Notes: generated by a model not told the origin, from the sequence alone. A stretch of 64,000 bases of DNA from Salinarimonas sp046292825 (GCF_046292825.1 NZ_JBKBQG010000003.1:97888-161887); one strand, 5' to 3'; positions 1 to 9,909 are shown, numbered from the stretch's first letter. Translations and numbers: made by a program.

Positions 1-1
1 C

Positions 2-766
2 AAGAAGCTCCTCGATCAGATCATGACGTCCGCGCAGACCGGGACGCTGCCCGGCGGCCTCGGCCAGATCGCCCGCGACGCGCTCGGCTCGGCCACCGGG
101 ACCGCGCCGGGTGTCGGCCAAGGCGGAGGCGGCGTGGGAGGCGGGGTCGGCGGCATCGCCGCGGGCACGCTCGCGGGGGGCGTCGTCGGCCTCCTCCTCG
201 GCAACAAGAAGGCGCGCAAGTTCGTCGGCAAGACGGCCGGCACCGCGCTCGCCGTCGGCGGCCTCGCCGCGGTCGCGGGCCTCGCCTACACGGCCTGGCA
301 GCGCAACCGTCAGGGCGCCGCCGGCACCCCCGTCACGGCTGCGCCGGGCGCGCCCATGCTGCCTCCGCCCGACAGCCCCTTCGCGACGCAGAACGCGCCC
401 GGCGGCGAGCAGGCGCTGGCGCGCGGCGTGATCGTGGCGATGATCCAGGGCGCCAAGGCGGACGGGCACATCGACGCCGCCGAGCAGGAGCGCATCTTCA
501 CGCAGATCCGCACCCTCGCGCTCGACGCCGAGGCCAAGGCCTTCGTGATGGACGAACTCGCCGCCCCGCTCGACATGGAGCGCGTCGTCGCCGCCGCGAC
601 GAGCCCCGCGATCGGCGCCGAACTCTACGCGGCCTCGCTCCTCGCCATGACGCCCGACGCGCCCGCCGAGCGCGCGTATCTCGATGCGCTCGCCGCGCGC
701 CTCGCGCTCGAGCCGGGGCTCGCGGCGGAAATCGAGGCGCAGGTTGCCGCCGCCTTGGCGGGCTGA
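2..766 (+). CDS. DUF533 (YebE/TerB-like) inner-membrane protein, 5' end outside the window
   Basis: The frame is open to the window edge and reads KKLLDQIM before the first ATG at 23. This matches the usual N-terminus of DUF533 proteins, so the gene probably starts a few codons upstream. About 80 glycine-rich residues with a hydrophobic stretch (GTLAGGVVGLLLG, then a second helix ending GLAYTAW) precede a TerB-like helical domain (VIVAMIQGAKADGHIDAAEQ). The architecture is that of the YebE/tellurite-resistance TerB family. The family's biochemical role is unknown, so no reaction is assigned. Stop at 766; no partner gene is evident downstream. Confidence 0.8.
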   Translation, partial: KKLLDQIMTSAQTGTLPGGLGQIARDALGSATGTAPGVGQGGGGVGGGVGGIAAGTLAGGVVGLLLGNKKARKFVGKTAGTALAVGGLAAVAGLAYTAWQRNRQGAAGTPVTAAPGAPMLPPPDSPFATQNAPGGEQALARGVIVAMIQGAKADGHIDAAEQERIFTQIRTLALDAEAKAFVMDELAAPLDMERVVAAATSPAIGAELYAASLLAMTPDAPAERAYLDALAARLALEPGLAAEIEAQVAAALAG

Positions 767-940
767 CGAGAAAGCGACGCGTCGGGGTTCGATTGCGTTA
801 AGGTAATCGGCGCGAATTATCGCATTCGCGCCGCCCTAATTCGGAATCGCGGCTTCGCGCAGAGTGGGTCGGCGATCGACGCAACGAGTCCGTAACGAGA
901 GTGGCGCATCTCTGGGCTGTCTGATCCAGAGGTGAAGCCC

Positions 941-2239
941 ATGTCCGTGCAGAAGATCCTGCGCGCGGGAGCCGCGATCGGTCGGAACGGCGCGCGTGCT
1001 CTCGCCGACCGCCGTGGCGGCGTGTCGATGCTGTTCGGCCTGGCCTTGCTGCCGGTGCTCGCGGGCGTGGGGCTCGCGGTCGACGTGGGGGCATGGCACG
1101 CCCATCGCACGACCCTCCAGACAGTGGCCGATGCCTCGGCGCTCACCGGCGCCCGCGAGATGCGGATCATCGGGCGCGACGCGACGGCCCTGGAGCTGCG
1201 CACGCACGCCGCGGCCCGGCAGGCAATGATCGGGCACGGCATCGACCCCGACGGCGTGCGGGTCGCCGTCACCGCCGATCCCGAGGCGGGCACGCTCGAC
1301 ATCACCCTCCGCGGCAGCCACGAGGGCACCTTCTCCCGCCTCGTCGGCATCGCCAGAATGGACATCGCGGTCGCCGCGACGGCGCGCCTGAGCGGTACGC
1401 TGCCGATCTGCGCGATCGCGCTGGAGACGCAACCGGGATCCTCGTTGTGGCTGCGCGAGCGCGCCCGCGTGGACGCGCGCAATTGCGCCGTCTTCTCCAA
1501 CGGCAGCGGCGAGAGGGCCCTGCGCATCGACGACGACGCCTCCGTCAGCGCGGGTCTGATCTGCTCGGCCGGCGGCGCGCGCGTGCGCCCCGCGAGCGTG
1601 AGCCCGCAGCCGCGGACGGATTGCCCGAAGACGCCCGATCCGCTCGCCGCGCGCGGCCCCGGCTCGCTCGGGTCCTGCACGGTGCAGAACGCGCGCCATT
1701 CCTCGGACGTGCGCCTGAGCCCGGGCGTGTTCTGCGGCGGCCTGCGGCTCAATTCGGGCGCGCGCGTCGAGCTGCAGCCGGGCGTCTACGTGATCCGCGA
1801 CGGGGATCTCGTCGTCGACGACGGGGTGCATCTCACCGGCCAATACGTGACCTTCGTCCTCGAGGGCACGAGCCGCGCGACGAACGTGCGCTTCGCGCCG
1901 ACGTCGCGCGTGTCGCTCACCGCCTCGAAGGACGGCGCCGGCCGTCCGGCGCTCGCCGGCTTCCTGTTCCACCAGACGGCCGGCTCGCTGCCGATGCGCT
2001 TCCTGATCGAGAGCAACGACGCGCGCGTGCTGCTGGGCACCGTCTATCTGCCGAACGGCGACATCCAGATCTCGGCCGGCGGCGCGGTCGCCGACCGCTC
2101 GGCCTTCACCGTCATCGTCGCGCGCACGATCGCGCTCGACCGGGGGCCGACCCTGACGCTCAACACGAATTATCACGAGACGGACATCCCCGTGCCCGAG
2201 GGCGTCGGCCCCGTCGGCACGCCGGTCCTCGCGCGCTGA
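941..2239 (+). CDS. TadG-like Flp-pilus-associated / TadE-TadG family protein
   Basis: The protein has about 432 residues. The N-terminus carries the TadG-type signature: a basic segment (LADRRGGVSMLFG), one hydrophobic helix (ALLPVLAGVGLAVDVG) and the following ADASALTGAREM stretch typical of Flp pilus-assembly TadG proteins. The rest is a long periplasmic domain with several cysteines. ATG 941 was chosen over GTG 932 because the AGAGG at 927-932 sits at good spacing only for 941. No tad/cpa genes lie nearby, so this is an orphan copy. Its role in pilus assembly is inferred from the family alone. Confidence 0.75.
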   Translation: MSVQKILRAGAAIGRNGARALADRRGGVSMLFGLALLPVLAGVGLAVDVGAWHAHRTTLQTVADASALTGAREMRIIGRDATALELRTHAAARQAMIGHGIDPDGVRVAVTADPEAGTLDITLRGSHEGTFSRLVGIARMDIAVAATARLSGTLPICAIALETQPGSSLWLRERARVDARNCAVFSNGSGERALRIDDDASVSAGLICSAGGARVRPASVSPQPRTDCPKTPDPLAARGPGSLGSCTVQNARHSSDVRLSPGVFCGGLRLNSGARVELQPGVYVIRDGDLVVDDGVHLTGQYVTFVLEGTSRATNVRFAPTSRVSLTASKDGAGRPALAGFLFHQTAGSLPMRFLIESNDARVLLGTVYLPNGDIQISAGGAVADRSAFTVIVARTIALDRGPTLTLNTNYHETDIPVPEGVGPVGTPVLAR

Positions 2240-2281
2240 GGGCGCGCGGTCGGCGGGGATTGGCGATCATCCTTGGATGAA

Positions 2282-2358
2282 TGGTCGGAGTGGCAGGATT
2301 CGAACCTGCGACCCCCTCGTCCCGAACGAGGTGCGCTACCAGGCTGCGCTACACTCCG
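2282..2358 (-). tRNA. tRNA-Pro (anticodon CGG)
   Basis: The reverse complement folds as a cloverleaf with acceptor CGGAGTG/CACTCCG, D-arm, anticodon stem CCTCG/CGAGG with loop TTCGGGA (anticodon CGG, codon CCG), and T-arm GCAGGTTCGAATCCTGC. The discriminator A and the CCA end are encoded in the DNA. Confidence 0.95.
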
Positions 2359-2524
2359 ATCCCCTGGTGAGGCGTCCGTATAGCCGCTCGCTCCGACCAT
2401 CGCAAGAGGATTGCGCGAGGAAAAACGGAAATCGCCAAGTGCCCCGTCAAGGCCGTTGCCAGACGCCACGCCGCGCACTAAGTTCCGCCCGTCCGCCGCG
2501 CCGTCCCGTGCTCGGCCGGACCAT

Positions 2525-2599
2525 TGGGGCGTAGCCAAGCGGTAAGGCAGCGGTTTTTGGTACCGCCATTCCCAGGTTCGAATCCTGGCGCCCCAGCCA
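2525..2599 (+). tRNA. tRNA-Gln (anticodon TTG)
   Basis: Cloverleaf with acceptor TGGGGCG/CGCCCCA, anticodon stem GCGGT/ACCGC with loop TTTTGGT (anticodon TTG, codon CAA), and T-arm CCCAGGTTCGAATCCTGG. Discriminator G and an encoded CCA follow. Confidence 0.95.
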
Positions 2600-2748
2600 A
2601 TTTCGGCGGCCGGACGTGGGCCGCGGGTGCGCTCCCGTCGATCTCGCCGAGCGCGGTCTCCCGTTCTCCCGTCCCTGCGGCGCCGCGGCCTTGCGCTCCG
2701 CCTCGCGTGCCATTACAGACGCCTCCCCGCGAAGATTGGAGCCGATCC

Positions 2749-4056
2749 ATGGCGCAGCATGTCTCGGTCGGCATCGATTTCGGCACGACGAACACCGTGG
2801 TCGCGGTCGCGCGGGCGGGCGAGCCCGTGCAGGCCTTGCCGTTCGCGCAGGCGCAGGGTCTGAGCGACGTGTTCCGCTCCGTGCTCGCCTTCGAGAACGT
2901 CACCGCTCGCGGCACGGCACGGGTCGTGGCGCATGCGGGCGAGGCGGCGATTCGCGCCTTCCTGGAGACGGCGTTCGAGCTGCGCTTCATCCAGTCCTTC
3001 AAGAGCCACGCCGCAAGCCGCCTGTTCGAGGACACGCGCGTCTTCTCGCGCCGGTGGCGGTTCGAGGATCTGCTCGCCGAGTTCCTGCGCCTCGCGATGG
3101 AGAGCGCCGGCGATGCGTTTCCCGAGCGGGTCGACACGATCGTCGCCGGACGCCCGGTCGCCTTCGTCGGCGCTTCGCCCGACGAAGCGCTCGCGACGCG
3201 CCGTTACGATGCCGGTTATCGCCAGGCGGGGCTCGCGCGGCCGGCTTACGTCTACGAGCCCGTCGGCGCCGCCTTCTGGCACGCCCAGGGGCTCACGCGC
3301 GACGCGACCATCCTCGTCGGCGATTTCGGCGGCGGCACGAGCGACTTCTCGCTCGTGCGCTTCGAGCGGCGGGCCGGGCGCCTCCATGCCCGCCCGATCG
3401 GCTTCGCCGGGCTCGGGATCGCGGGCGACGCCATCGACTATCGCATCATCGACGCCGTGATCTCGCCCGCCTTGGGCAAGGGCGGCTCCTACCGCTCGAT
3501 GGGCAAGATCCTGCCGATGCCGGTGCATCATTACGGCGCCTTCGCGAAATGGCACCAGCTCGCGCTCATGCGCTCGCGCGAGACGATCGCCGAGCTCGAA
3601 GAGCTGGAGCGGCTCGCGCTGGAGCCCGAGAAGATCCGCGCCTTCCTCGACATCGTGCGCAACGACCGGGGCTTTGCGATCTACCGCGCCGTCTCGGACG
3701 CGAAGATCGCGCTCTCGAGCGTCGAGGAGGCTCGCTTCCGGCTCGACCTCGGGGCCCTGTCGATCGACCGCACCATCAGGCGCGGCGCGTTCGAGGCCTG
3801 GATCGCCGACGACCTCGCCCGCATGGACGCCACCGTCGCCGGCCTCCTCGCGCGAGAGGGCGTTCTCGCCCGCGACATCGACACGGTCTTCCTCACCGGC
3901 GGCACCTCGCACGTGCCGGCCGTGCGCGCCCTGTTCGAGCGCCGCTTCGGCGCCGACCGGATCGCGGCCGGCGATCCGTTCCAATCCGTCGCCTACGGCC
4001 TCGCGCTCGTCGGCCAGGAGGCGGATGTCGGCCCGTGGCTCGCGCGGGCCGCGTGA
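2749..4056 (+). CDS. Hsp70 family protein (YegD-like)
   Basis: Predicted cytosolic actin-fold ATPase of 435 residues, close in length to E. coli YegD and lacking the C-terminal substrate-binding domain of DnaK. Near the N-terminus it has the phosphate-1 loop VGIDFGTTNTVVAVA, then the phosphate-2 loop VGDFGGGTSDFSLV, and near the C-terminus the adenosine motif VFLTGGTSHVPAVR. A start at ATG 2749 makes the protein begin MAQHVSVGIDFGTTN, as expected; the in-frame region upstream overlaps the tRNA and is non-coding. Chaperone-like activity is an inference from the fold, and the physiological partner is unknown. It stands alone between the tRNA-Gln gene and panE. Confidence 0.9.
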   Translation: MAQHVSVGIDFGTTNTVVAVARAGEPVQALPFAQAQGLSDVFRSVLAFENVTARGTARVVAHAGEAAIRAFLETAFELRFIQSFKSHAASRLFEDTRVFSRRWRFEDLLAEFLRLAMESAGDAFPERVDTIVAGRPVAFVGASPDEALATRRYDAGYRQAGLARPAYVYEPVGAAFWHAQGLTRDATILVGDFGGGTSDFSLVRFERRAGRLHARPIGFAGLGIAGDAIDYRIIDAVISPALGKGGSYRSMGKILPMPVHHYGAFAKWHQLALMRSRETIAELEELERLALEPEKIRAFLDIVRNDRGFAIYRAVSDAKIALSSVEEARFRLDLGALSIDRTIRRGAFEAWIADDLARMDATVAGLLAREGVLARDIDTVFLTGGTSHVPAVRALFERRFGADRIAAGDPFQSVAYGLALVGQEADVGPWLARAA

Positions 4057-4120
4057 GGCGCGCCTGCGTGGCGTCCAGCGCTCGGAGCCGCTAGACTGCC
4101 GAGCGGGGAGGAACGCGGGC

Positions 4121-5038
4121 ATGCGGATCACGATGGTGGGGGCGGGGGGCGTCGGCGCCTCCTACGGCGCGCGTCTCGCACGAGCCGGTCACGACGTGCG
4201 GCTCCTCGCGCGCGGCGCGCATCTCGAAGCGATCCGGTCGCGCGGGCTCACCTTCGTCGCGGACGGGACGGCGCTCACGCTGGCGCTGCCGGCGAGCGAG
4301 GATGCACGCGCGCTCGGGGAGAGCGACGTCGTGGTGATCGGCGTCAAGCTCTGGCAGACCGAGGAGGCGGCGCAGGCCGCGCGCCCGCTCGTCGGGGACG
4401 ACACGCTCGTCGTCTCGCTCCAGAACGGGGTGGACGCGCGCGAGCGGATCGGGCCGATCCTCGGGCCGCAACGCGTCGTCCACGGCGTCTCGCAGATCTC
4501 CGCGATCGTCTCCGAGCCCGGCACCGTCGTGCAGCGCAGTCCGTTCGCGCGCATCATGGTCGGCGAAGCGGACGGGCGCCCGAGCGCGCGCCTCGGCCGC
4601 TTCGTCGAGGCCTGCACCGGCGCCGGGATCGAGGCGCGGGAGAGCGCGGCGATCGAGGTCGATCTGTGGGCGAAATTCGTGTTCATCGCCTCGCTCTCGG
4701 CGGCCTGCGGGATGTTCCGGTCGCAGGTGGGGCCCATCCTCGCCGATCCGGGCACGGCCGCGTTCCTCGAGCGCCTGATCGCCGAGGCGGTCGCGGTCGG
4801 GCGCGCGGAGGGCATCGCCCTGCCCGACGATCAGATCGCGCGCACGCTCGCCTTCACCCGGGGGCTGCCGCCGGGCATGCGCGCCTCGCTGCTCGACGAT
4901 CTGGAACGCGGCGCGCGGCTCGAGCTGCCCTGGCTCTCGGGCCGCGTCGTCGCCGGCGGGCGGCGCCACGGAATCGAGACGCCCGCCCACGAGACGGCCG
5001 AGCTCGCGCTGCGGCTCCATGCGGAGGGGCGGCGCTGA
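4121..5038 (+). CDS. panE: 2-dehydropantoate 2-reductase
   Basis: NADPH-dependent reduction of ketopantoate to pantoate in pantothenate (coenzyme A) synthesis, cytosolic. The 305-residue protein is full length. It opens with the Rossmann motif MRITMVGAGGVGASYG (GxGxxG) and continues with the KetoPanE N-terminal domain (VVIGVKLWQTEEAA, SLQNGVDARERI) and a C-terminal ApbA_C helical domain (DLWAKFVFIASLSAACG; AEGIALPDD). ATG 4121 is preceded by GGGGAGG. This superfamily contains many paralogues, so a pantoate-unrelated oxidoreductase is possible. Confidence 0.85.
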   Translation: MRITMVGAGGVGASYGARLARAGHDVRLLARGAHLEAIRSRGLTFVADGTALTLALPASEDARALGESDVVVIGVKLWQTEEAAQAARPLVGDDTLVVSLQNGVDARERIGPILGPQRVVHGVSQISAIVSEPGTVVQRSPFARIMVGEADGRPSARLGRFVEACTGAGIEARESAAIEVDLWAKFVFIASLSAACGMFRSQVGPILADPGTAAFLERLIAEAVAVGRAEGIALPDDQIARTLAFTRGLPPGMRASLLDDLERGARLELPWLSGRVVAGGRRHGIETPAHETAELALRLHAEGRR

Positions 5039-5069
5039 GGTCCGCGCGCCTGCGGGGGCGCGACGCGGC

Positions 5070-5408
5070 CTACCGCATCGTCTCCATCGGCGCTCCCGCC
5101 GTCGCGAGCCTCCACGCGGCGAGCGCCTCGAAGACCGGCGCGAGCGCCGCGCCGGCCTCGGTGAGGCCGTAGGTGACCTTCGGCGGCACGGTCTCCTCGA
5201 CCGTGCGCCAGACGAGCCCGTCGGCCTCGAGCCCGCGGAGAGTCGCGGTCAGGACGCGCTGCGTGATCGGGGGCAGGCTGCGCTGGAGGGCGTTGAAGCG
5301 CATCGGCGCCTGCCCGAGCCGGAACAGCACGAACAGCCGCCACTTGCCGGTGAGGAGCGCGAGCGCGCGCTCGACCGGGCAATCGGGGAGGGCGGGCCGG
5401 GCATCCAT
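5070..5408 (-). CDS. HxlR-family winged-helix transcriptional regulator
   Basis: A 112-residue DNA-binding protein with the HxlR signature: CPVERALALLTGKWRLFVLF, then RFNALQRSLPPITQRVLTATLRGLEADGLV and the wing ending VTYGLTEAGAAL. HxlR proteins sense redox or electrophilic stress, often through the conserved N-terminal cysteine seen here in DCPVERAL. The gene is divergent from the NAD(P)-binding protein at 5496, with 87 bp between the start codons, so it probably controls that gene. The start was set at MDARPALPD because the longer frame runs through the shared promoter. Confidence 0.88.
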   Translation of the reverse strand: MDARPALPDCPVERALALLTGKWRLFVLFRLGQAPMRFNALQRSLPPITQRVLTATLRGLEADGLVWRTVEETVPPKVTYGLTEAGAALAPVFEALAAWRLATAGAPMETMR

Positions 5409-5495
5409 GGCGGTATCCTTTCGGTGCGTACTTGCGAGCGCGATCGCACCGTTCCATCTGCCTCCGCGATCGCGGAAGGCAAGGGAGACGCGCGG

Positions 5496-6104
5496 ATGAA
5501 GGTCTTGGTTCTGGGGGCGAGCGGGCGCACCGGCGGGCATGTGGTCGAGGCGCTCGCGGCGGCGGGGCACGAGGTGGGGAGCTTCGGGCGCAGCCCGCCG
5601 AAGGTGGCGGGCGCGTCGAACCACGTCGCGGGCGATCCCGGCGATGCGCAGGCGCTCGCCCGCGCGCTCGGCGACGCGCAGGCGATCCTCTCCTGCCTCG
5701 CCTCGTCGAATACCGAGCCCGTCGCCTCCTCCGCCGCGCGCGCGGCGATCGCCGCGGCCGACGGGCGGCCCATGCGCTATCTCACGATCGCGGGCGCCGG
5801 GGTGGACGCGCCGGGGGACGCGAAGGGGGTCGCCGACAAGGCGGTCGGGCTCGTGATGCGCCTCGTCGTCGGGCGCATGCTGGCCGATCGCCAGTCCGAG
5901 CTCTCGATCCTCTCCGCCTCGCCGCTCGCCTTCACCATGCTGCGCCCCCCGCGCCTGACCTCCGGCGCGCCGACCGGCAGGTGGCGCTTCACCTTCGACA
6001 GACCGGCCGCGATGGCGATCGACCGCGCCGACCTCGCGGCTGCGATGGTCGAGGCGCTCGACCGCGCCGATTTCGCGCGCCGCGCGCCCTTCGTGTCGGC
6101 GTAG
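5496..6104 (+). CDS. NAD(P)-binding NmrA/SDR-like protein
   Basis: A 202-residue Rossmann protein that starts MKVLVLGASGRTGGHVVEAL, the GxxGxxG dinucleotide-binding motif of the extended/atypical SDRs (NAD(P)H-binding PF13460 type). It lacks the full YxxxK catalytic pair of classical SDRs, which suggests a flavin reductase/BlvR-like or redox-sensing role, as seen in HxlR-linked quinone reductases. The divergent HxlR gene is the likely regulator. Substrate unknown. It ends one base before the convergent histidine-kinase gene. Confidence 0.82.
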   Translation: MKVLVLGASGRTGGHVVEALAAAGHEVGSFGRSPPKVAGASNHVAGDPGDAQALARALGDAQAILSCLASSNTEPVASSAARAAIAAADGRPMRYLTIAGAGVDAPGDAKGVADKAVGLVMRLVVGRMLADRQSELSILSASPLAFTMLRPPRLTSGAPTGRWRFTFDRPAAMAIDRADLAAAMVEALDRADFARRAPFVSA

Positions 6105-6105
6105 C

Positions 6106-9100
6106 TCAGCTCGCGACCGCGCGGGCCTCCGGCATCAGCCGCCCGATCCGAGCGGCGAGGTCGGCGGGTCGGAAGGGCTTGGCGAGGCGGGGGAGGTCGG
6201 GGGCGATGTCGTCGACGTCGGCATAGCCGGAGACGACGAGGACCGCGAGGTCGGGTCTGCGCCGACGCGCGGCGCGGGCGAGATCGACGCCGCTCATGCC
6301 CGGCATCAGGTGGTCGGTGACGAGGAGCGCGACGGGGTGGCCCGCCGCGATCAGGGCGAGCGCCTCCTCGCCGGATGTCGCCTCGACGACGTCGAAGCCG
6401 AGCTCCATCAGCATGTCGGCGACGCTCGCGCGCACCAGATCCTCGTCGTCGACGACGAGCGCGGTGCCCCGCGCGGCGGGCGCGGGCGGCGCGGCGGCAT
6501 CGGGCGCGTCGGCGGCGCCCGCGCCCGCGGCGCGCCCGGGGAGCCCGACATGGACATGGGTGCCGCGGCCGCGCTCGCTCTCGATCGCGAGCCCGCCGCC
6601 GAGCTGCGCGGCGAGGCCGTGCACCATGGACAGGCCGAGCCCCGTGCCCTTGCCGAGGCCCTTCGTCGTGAAGAACGGCTCGATCGCGCGGGCGCGGGTC
6701 GCCTCGTCCATGCCGATGCCGGTGTCGGAGACCGTCAACCGCACGTAGTCGCCGGGGGCGAGCCCGTCGGGCGCGCCGGGCGTCCCCGCGCGGGCGGGCG
6801 CGGCGGAGATCGTCAGCGTGCCGCCGTCGGGCATCGCGTCGCGGGCGTTCACGCTCAGATTGAGGAGCGCCATCTCGATCTGGTTGGCGTCGGCAGACGC
6901 GCTCGGCAGCGCCTCGTCGAGCGCGACGCGGATCTCGATCGTCGGACCGAGCGTCGAGCCGATCAGGTCCGCCATGCCGCGCACGAGCCCGGCGAGGTCG
7001 ATCGGCGCCGCGCGCAGGGGCTGGCGGCGGGCGAAGGCGAGGAGGCGCTGCACGAGCACCTTCGCCCGCTCGGCCGATTGCAGCGCGCCGTCGAGGAGGC
7101 GCCGCTCGCGCTCGCTGCCGATCCCGCGGCGCACCAGCATGTCGAGCGGGCCGATGATCGGGGTGAGCAGGTTGTTGAAATCGTGGGCGACGCCGCCGGT
7201 CAGCTGTCCCATCGCCTCGAGCTTGCGGCTCTGGCGCAGCTGCTCCTCGGCCTGGGCGAGGGCGCGCGCCTGCTCCTTCTCGGCGGTGACGTCGCGGCCG
7301 ACCGCGTGGATGAGGCCGGCATCGGGCACGGCGGTCCAGGACAGCCAGCGATAGGCGCCGTCGCGCCCGCGATAGCGGTTCTCGAAGCGCAACGTCGTCG
7401 TCCCCTCGGCGAGCCGCGCGAGCTCCGCACGGGTGAGGTCCCGGTCGTCCTCGTGCACGAGGGCGAGCAGGTCGGCGCCGCCGATGTCCCCCTCCGTCCA
7501 GCCGAGCAGCGCCGTCCAGGCGGGGTTGAACGCCTCGACGGTGCCGTCGACGCGGGCGACGAGCATCACGTCGGTCGACAGCCGCCACATCCGGTCGCGC
7601 TCGGCGGTGCGCTCCTCGACGCGCCGGGCGAGGGTCTCGTTGAGTTCGCGCAGGGCCTCCTCGGCGCGCTTGCGCTCGGTGACGTCGCGCACCATGCCCT
7701 TGACGCGCCCGGCGCCGGCCCCGTCCCCCAATTCGACCTCGCCCTGGGCGGAGATCCAGCGCACCTGCGCGTCGGCGCGGCGGATGCGGCATTCGAAGTC
7801 CCAGCGGCCGCCGTCGGCGATCGCCTTCCGGAACGACGCGTCGACCATGCCCCTGTCCTCCGGGAGGATGTGGTCGAGGAACATGTCGTAGGTCCATTCC
7901 GGCAGCATCGCCGCGTAGCCGAAGATGCGGTCGTGCTGTGGCGAACGCCAGGCGGCGAGCGTCGCGAGGTCGAGCTCCCAGGCGCCGAGCGCGCCCGCCT
8001 CGAGCGCGCGCTCGAGCCGCGCCTCGCTCTCCGCGAGCCGCGCTTCGGCGCGCTTGCGCTCGGAGATGTCGATCGACACCGCGAGCACGGAGGAGACCGC
8101 GCCGTCCTCGCGCACGCCCGAGACGCTGTTGCGGACGAAGGCCACGGACCCGTCCGGCCGCACGTAGCGCTTCTCGATGTCGAAGGCGGGGCCTCCGGCG
8201 GCGGCGGCGGCGAAGAGCGGCAGGTTGGCGGCGAGGTCCTCGGGATGCGTGATGTCCTGCATCGCGAGCCCGGAGAGCGCCTCGCGGCTGCGGCCGACGA
8301 TGGCGCAATAGCGGTCGTTCACCTCGACGAAGCGGCCCGTCGGATCCGTCCGCGCCAAGCCGGCCGCGGCCTGCTCGAACACGGCGCGCAGGCGCGCCTC
8401 GCTCGCGCGCAGCTCGGCCGCGGCGGCGACGCGCTCGACATGGGCCCAGGAGCGGGCGGTCACCTCGCGCAGGAGGCTCGTCTCCGCCTCGGTCCAGACG
8501 CGCGGCACGCGGTCGTGGATCGCCATCAGCGCGGTCAGGCGCCCCTCCTTGACGAGGGGCACGCAGATCGTCGCGGCGATGCCGATCGACCGGAAGGTCG
8601 CGGCCTCCGCCGGCGCGAGCTCGCGGGCGACGTCGTGCACGACGAGCGGCAGCCCGGCGCCGAGCCGCGCCATTGCGAGCTGCCCGAAATCCGCGAGCCG
8701 GTAGCGGCCGACGATGCTCGCCGCGCCTGGCGCCGTCCAGTCGTCGCGGATCGTGAAGCCGTCCGCGTCGGCATCCATGTCGGCATAGGCGCAGATCGAG
8801 ACGCGCAGATGCTCGCCGAGGAGCCGCATCGTCGTCGCGAGCACCGCGTCGGCATCGGCGAGCGGGGCCGTCTGCGTGCCGAGGCGGTCGAGGAAGGCGA
8901 GGCGCGCCTCGCTCGCGCGCACCCGCTCCTCGGCGCGGGCGCGCTCGACGGCGGCCCAGGTGCGCGCGGCAACGTCCTCGACGAGCGAGACCGTATCGGG
9001 GGACCAGCGCCGCGGCTCGCGCGAATTGACGTAGAGGGAGGCGATCAGCCGCCCGTCGCGGACGAGCGGCACGGAGACGAAGGCGCGGGTCTCGATCGCG

Positions 9101-9909
9101 GCCCAGGTGGCGTGGACCTGGGCGGGGTCGGCGACCACGTCCACGCAGACGTCCGTCGCCCCGTGGCGCTGACGCTCGACGCTCTCGGGGCCGAAATCCT
9201 CGAGCCGGAAGGTGCCGAGGATCGGCGCGACGCCGTCGGCATAGCAGGTGGCGCAGTGGATCGTCTCGCCGTCGGGCAGGACCTCGCTGTAGCCGGCGCG
9301 GGATATGCCGAGATGGCGGCCGAGCGCCTCGACCGCCGCGTCCATCGCCGCGCGCGGCTCGGCGCTGTCGCGCAGGCGCTCCTCGAGCGCGAGCAGGAAG
9401 GCCTGGCGCCGCTCGGCGAGCACCTGCGCGGTCGTCTCCGTGCAGGCGCAATACATGCCCGCGACCGCGCCGCTCTCGTCGCGCACCGGCGAATAGCCGA
9501 AGGTGAACCAGGTCTCCTCGTCGTGCCCCTTGCGGTTCATCACGAGCGGCAGGTTCTCGCGCCAGGTCGCCTGGCCGTCCATCGCGGCGGCGACGAGGGG
9601 CTCGATGTCCGGCCAGATCTCGCTCCAGATGTCGCGGAACCGCCTGCCCAGAGCCGCCGGATGCTTGGCGCCGAGGATCTCGGCATAGGCGTCGTTGTAG
9701 ACGAAGCCGAGTTCCTCCCCCCAGGCGACGAACATCGGGAAGGGCGAGGACAGCATCAGCCCCACGATGGAGCGCAGGGATTGCGGCCAGGTCTCCGGCG
9801 GTCCGAGCGGCGAGGTCGACCAATCGTGCGCCCGCATGAGCGCGCCGACGCGGCCGCCGGCGAGGAAAGCGAGGTCGTTCCCGCCCGGGACGCTCATGGC
9901 CGGGCTCAT
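6106..9909 (-). CDS. Hybrid sensor histidine kinase with PAS and GAF domains and a C-terminal receiver
   Basis: A 1267-residue soluble kinase. Order: N-terminal PAS (WSTSPLGPPETWP, FVYNDAYAEILGAKHP), two GAF domains (about 150-320 and 340-500), three PAS/PAC repeats each closing with ISERKRAE-, VTERKRAE- or VTAEKEQA-type linkers, HisKA with GGVAHDFNNLL, HATPase_c (NARDAMPDGG, GIGMD, GKGTGLGLSM), and a receiver (VVDDEDLVR, phosphoacceptor in LLVTDHLMPGMSG, K in LAKPFR). No membrane helices are seen, so it should sense cytosolic signals. Its ATG overlaps the stop of the upstream HWE kinase gene (ATGA at 9906-9909), which implies translational coupling. It is the third gene of the kaiC-like operon. 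Confidence 0.93.
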   Translation of the reverse strand: MSPAMSVPGGNDLAFLAGGRVGALMRAHDWSTSPLGPPETWPQSLRSIVGLMLSSPFPMFVAWGEELGFVYNDAYAEILGAKHPAALGRRFRDIWSEIWPDIEPLVAAAMDGQATWRENLPLVMNRKGHDEETWFTFGYSPVRDESGAVAGMYCACTETTAQVLAERRQAFLLALEERLRDSAEPRAAMDAAVEALGRHLGISRAGYSEVLPDGETIHCATCYADGVAPILGTFRLEDFGPESVERQRHGATDVCVDVVADPAQVHATWAAIETRAFVSVPLVRDGRLIASLYVNSREPRRWSPDTVSLVEDVAARTWAAVERARAEERVRASEARLAFLDRLGTQTAPLADADAVLATTMRLLGEHLRVSICAYADMDADADGFTIRDDWTAPGAASIVGRYRLADFGQLAMARLGAGLPLVVHDVARELAPAEAATFRSIGIAATICVPLVKEGRLTALMAIHDRVPRVWTEAETSLLREVTARSWAHVERVAAAAELRASEARLRAVFEQAAAGLARTDPTGRFVEVNDRYCAIVGRSREALSGLAMQDITHPEDLAANLPLFAAAAAGGPAFDIEKRYVRPDGSVAFVRNSVSGVREDGAVSSVLAVSIDISERKRAEARLAESEARLERALEAGALGAWELDLATLAAWRSPQHDRIFGYAAMLPEWTYDMFLDHILPEDRGMVDASFRKAIADGGRWDFECRIRRADAQVRWISAQGEVELGDGAGAGRVKGMVRDVTERKRAEEALRELNETLARRVEERTAERDRMWRLSTDVMLVARVDGTVEAFNPAWTALLGWTEGDIGGADLLALVHEDDRDLTRAELARLAEGTTTLRFENRYRGRDGAYRWLSWTAVPDAGLIHAVGRDVTAEKEQARALAQAEEQLRQSRKLEAMGQLTGGVAHDFNNLLTPIIGPLDMLVRRGIGSERERRLLDGALQSAERAKVLVQRLLAFARRQPLRAAPIDLAGLVRGMADLIGSTLGPTIEIRVALDEALPSASADANQIEMALLNLSVNARDAMPDGGTLTISAAPARAGTPGAPDGLAPGDYVRLTVSDTGIGMDEATRARAIEPFFTTKGLGKGTGLGLSMVHGLAAQLGGGLAIESERGRGTHVHVGLPGRAAGAGAADAPDAAAPPAPAARGTALVVDDEDLVRASVADMLMELGFDVVEATSGEEALALIAAGHPVALLVTDHLMPGMSGVDLARAARRRRPDLAVLVVSGYADVDDIAPDLPRLAKPFRPADLAARIGRLMPEARAVAS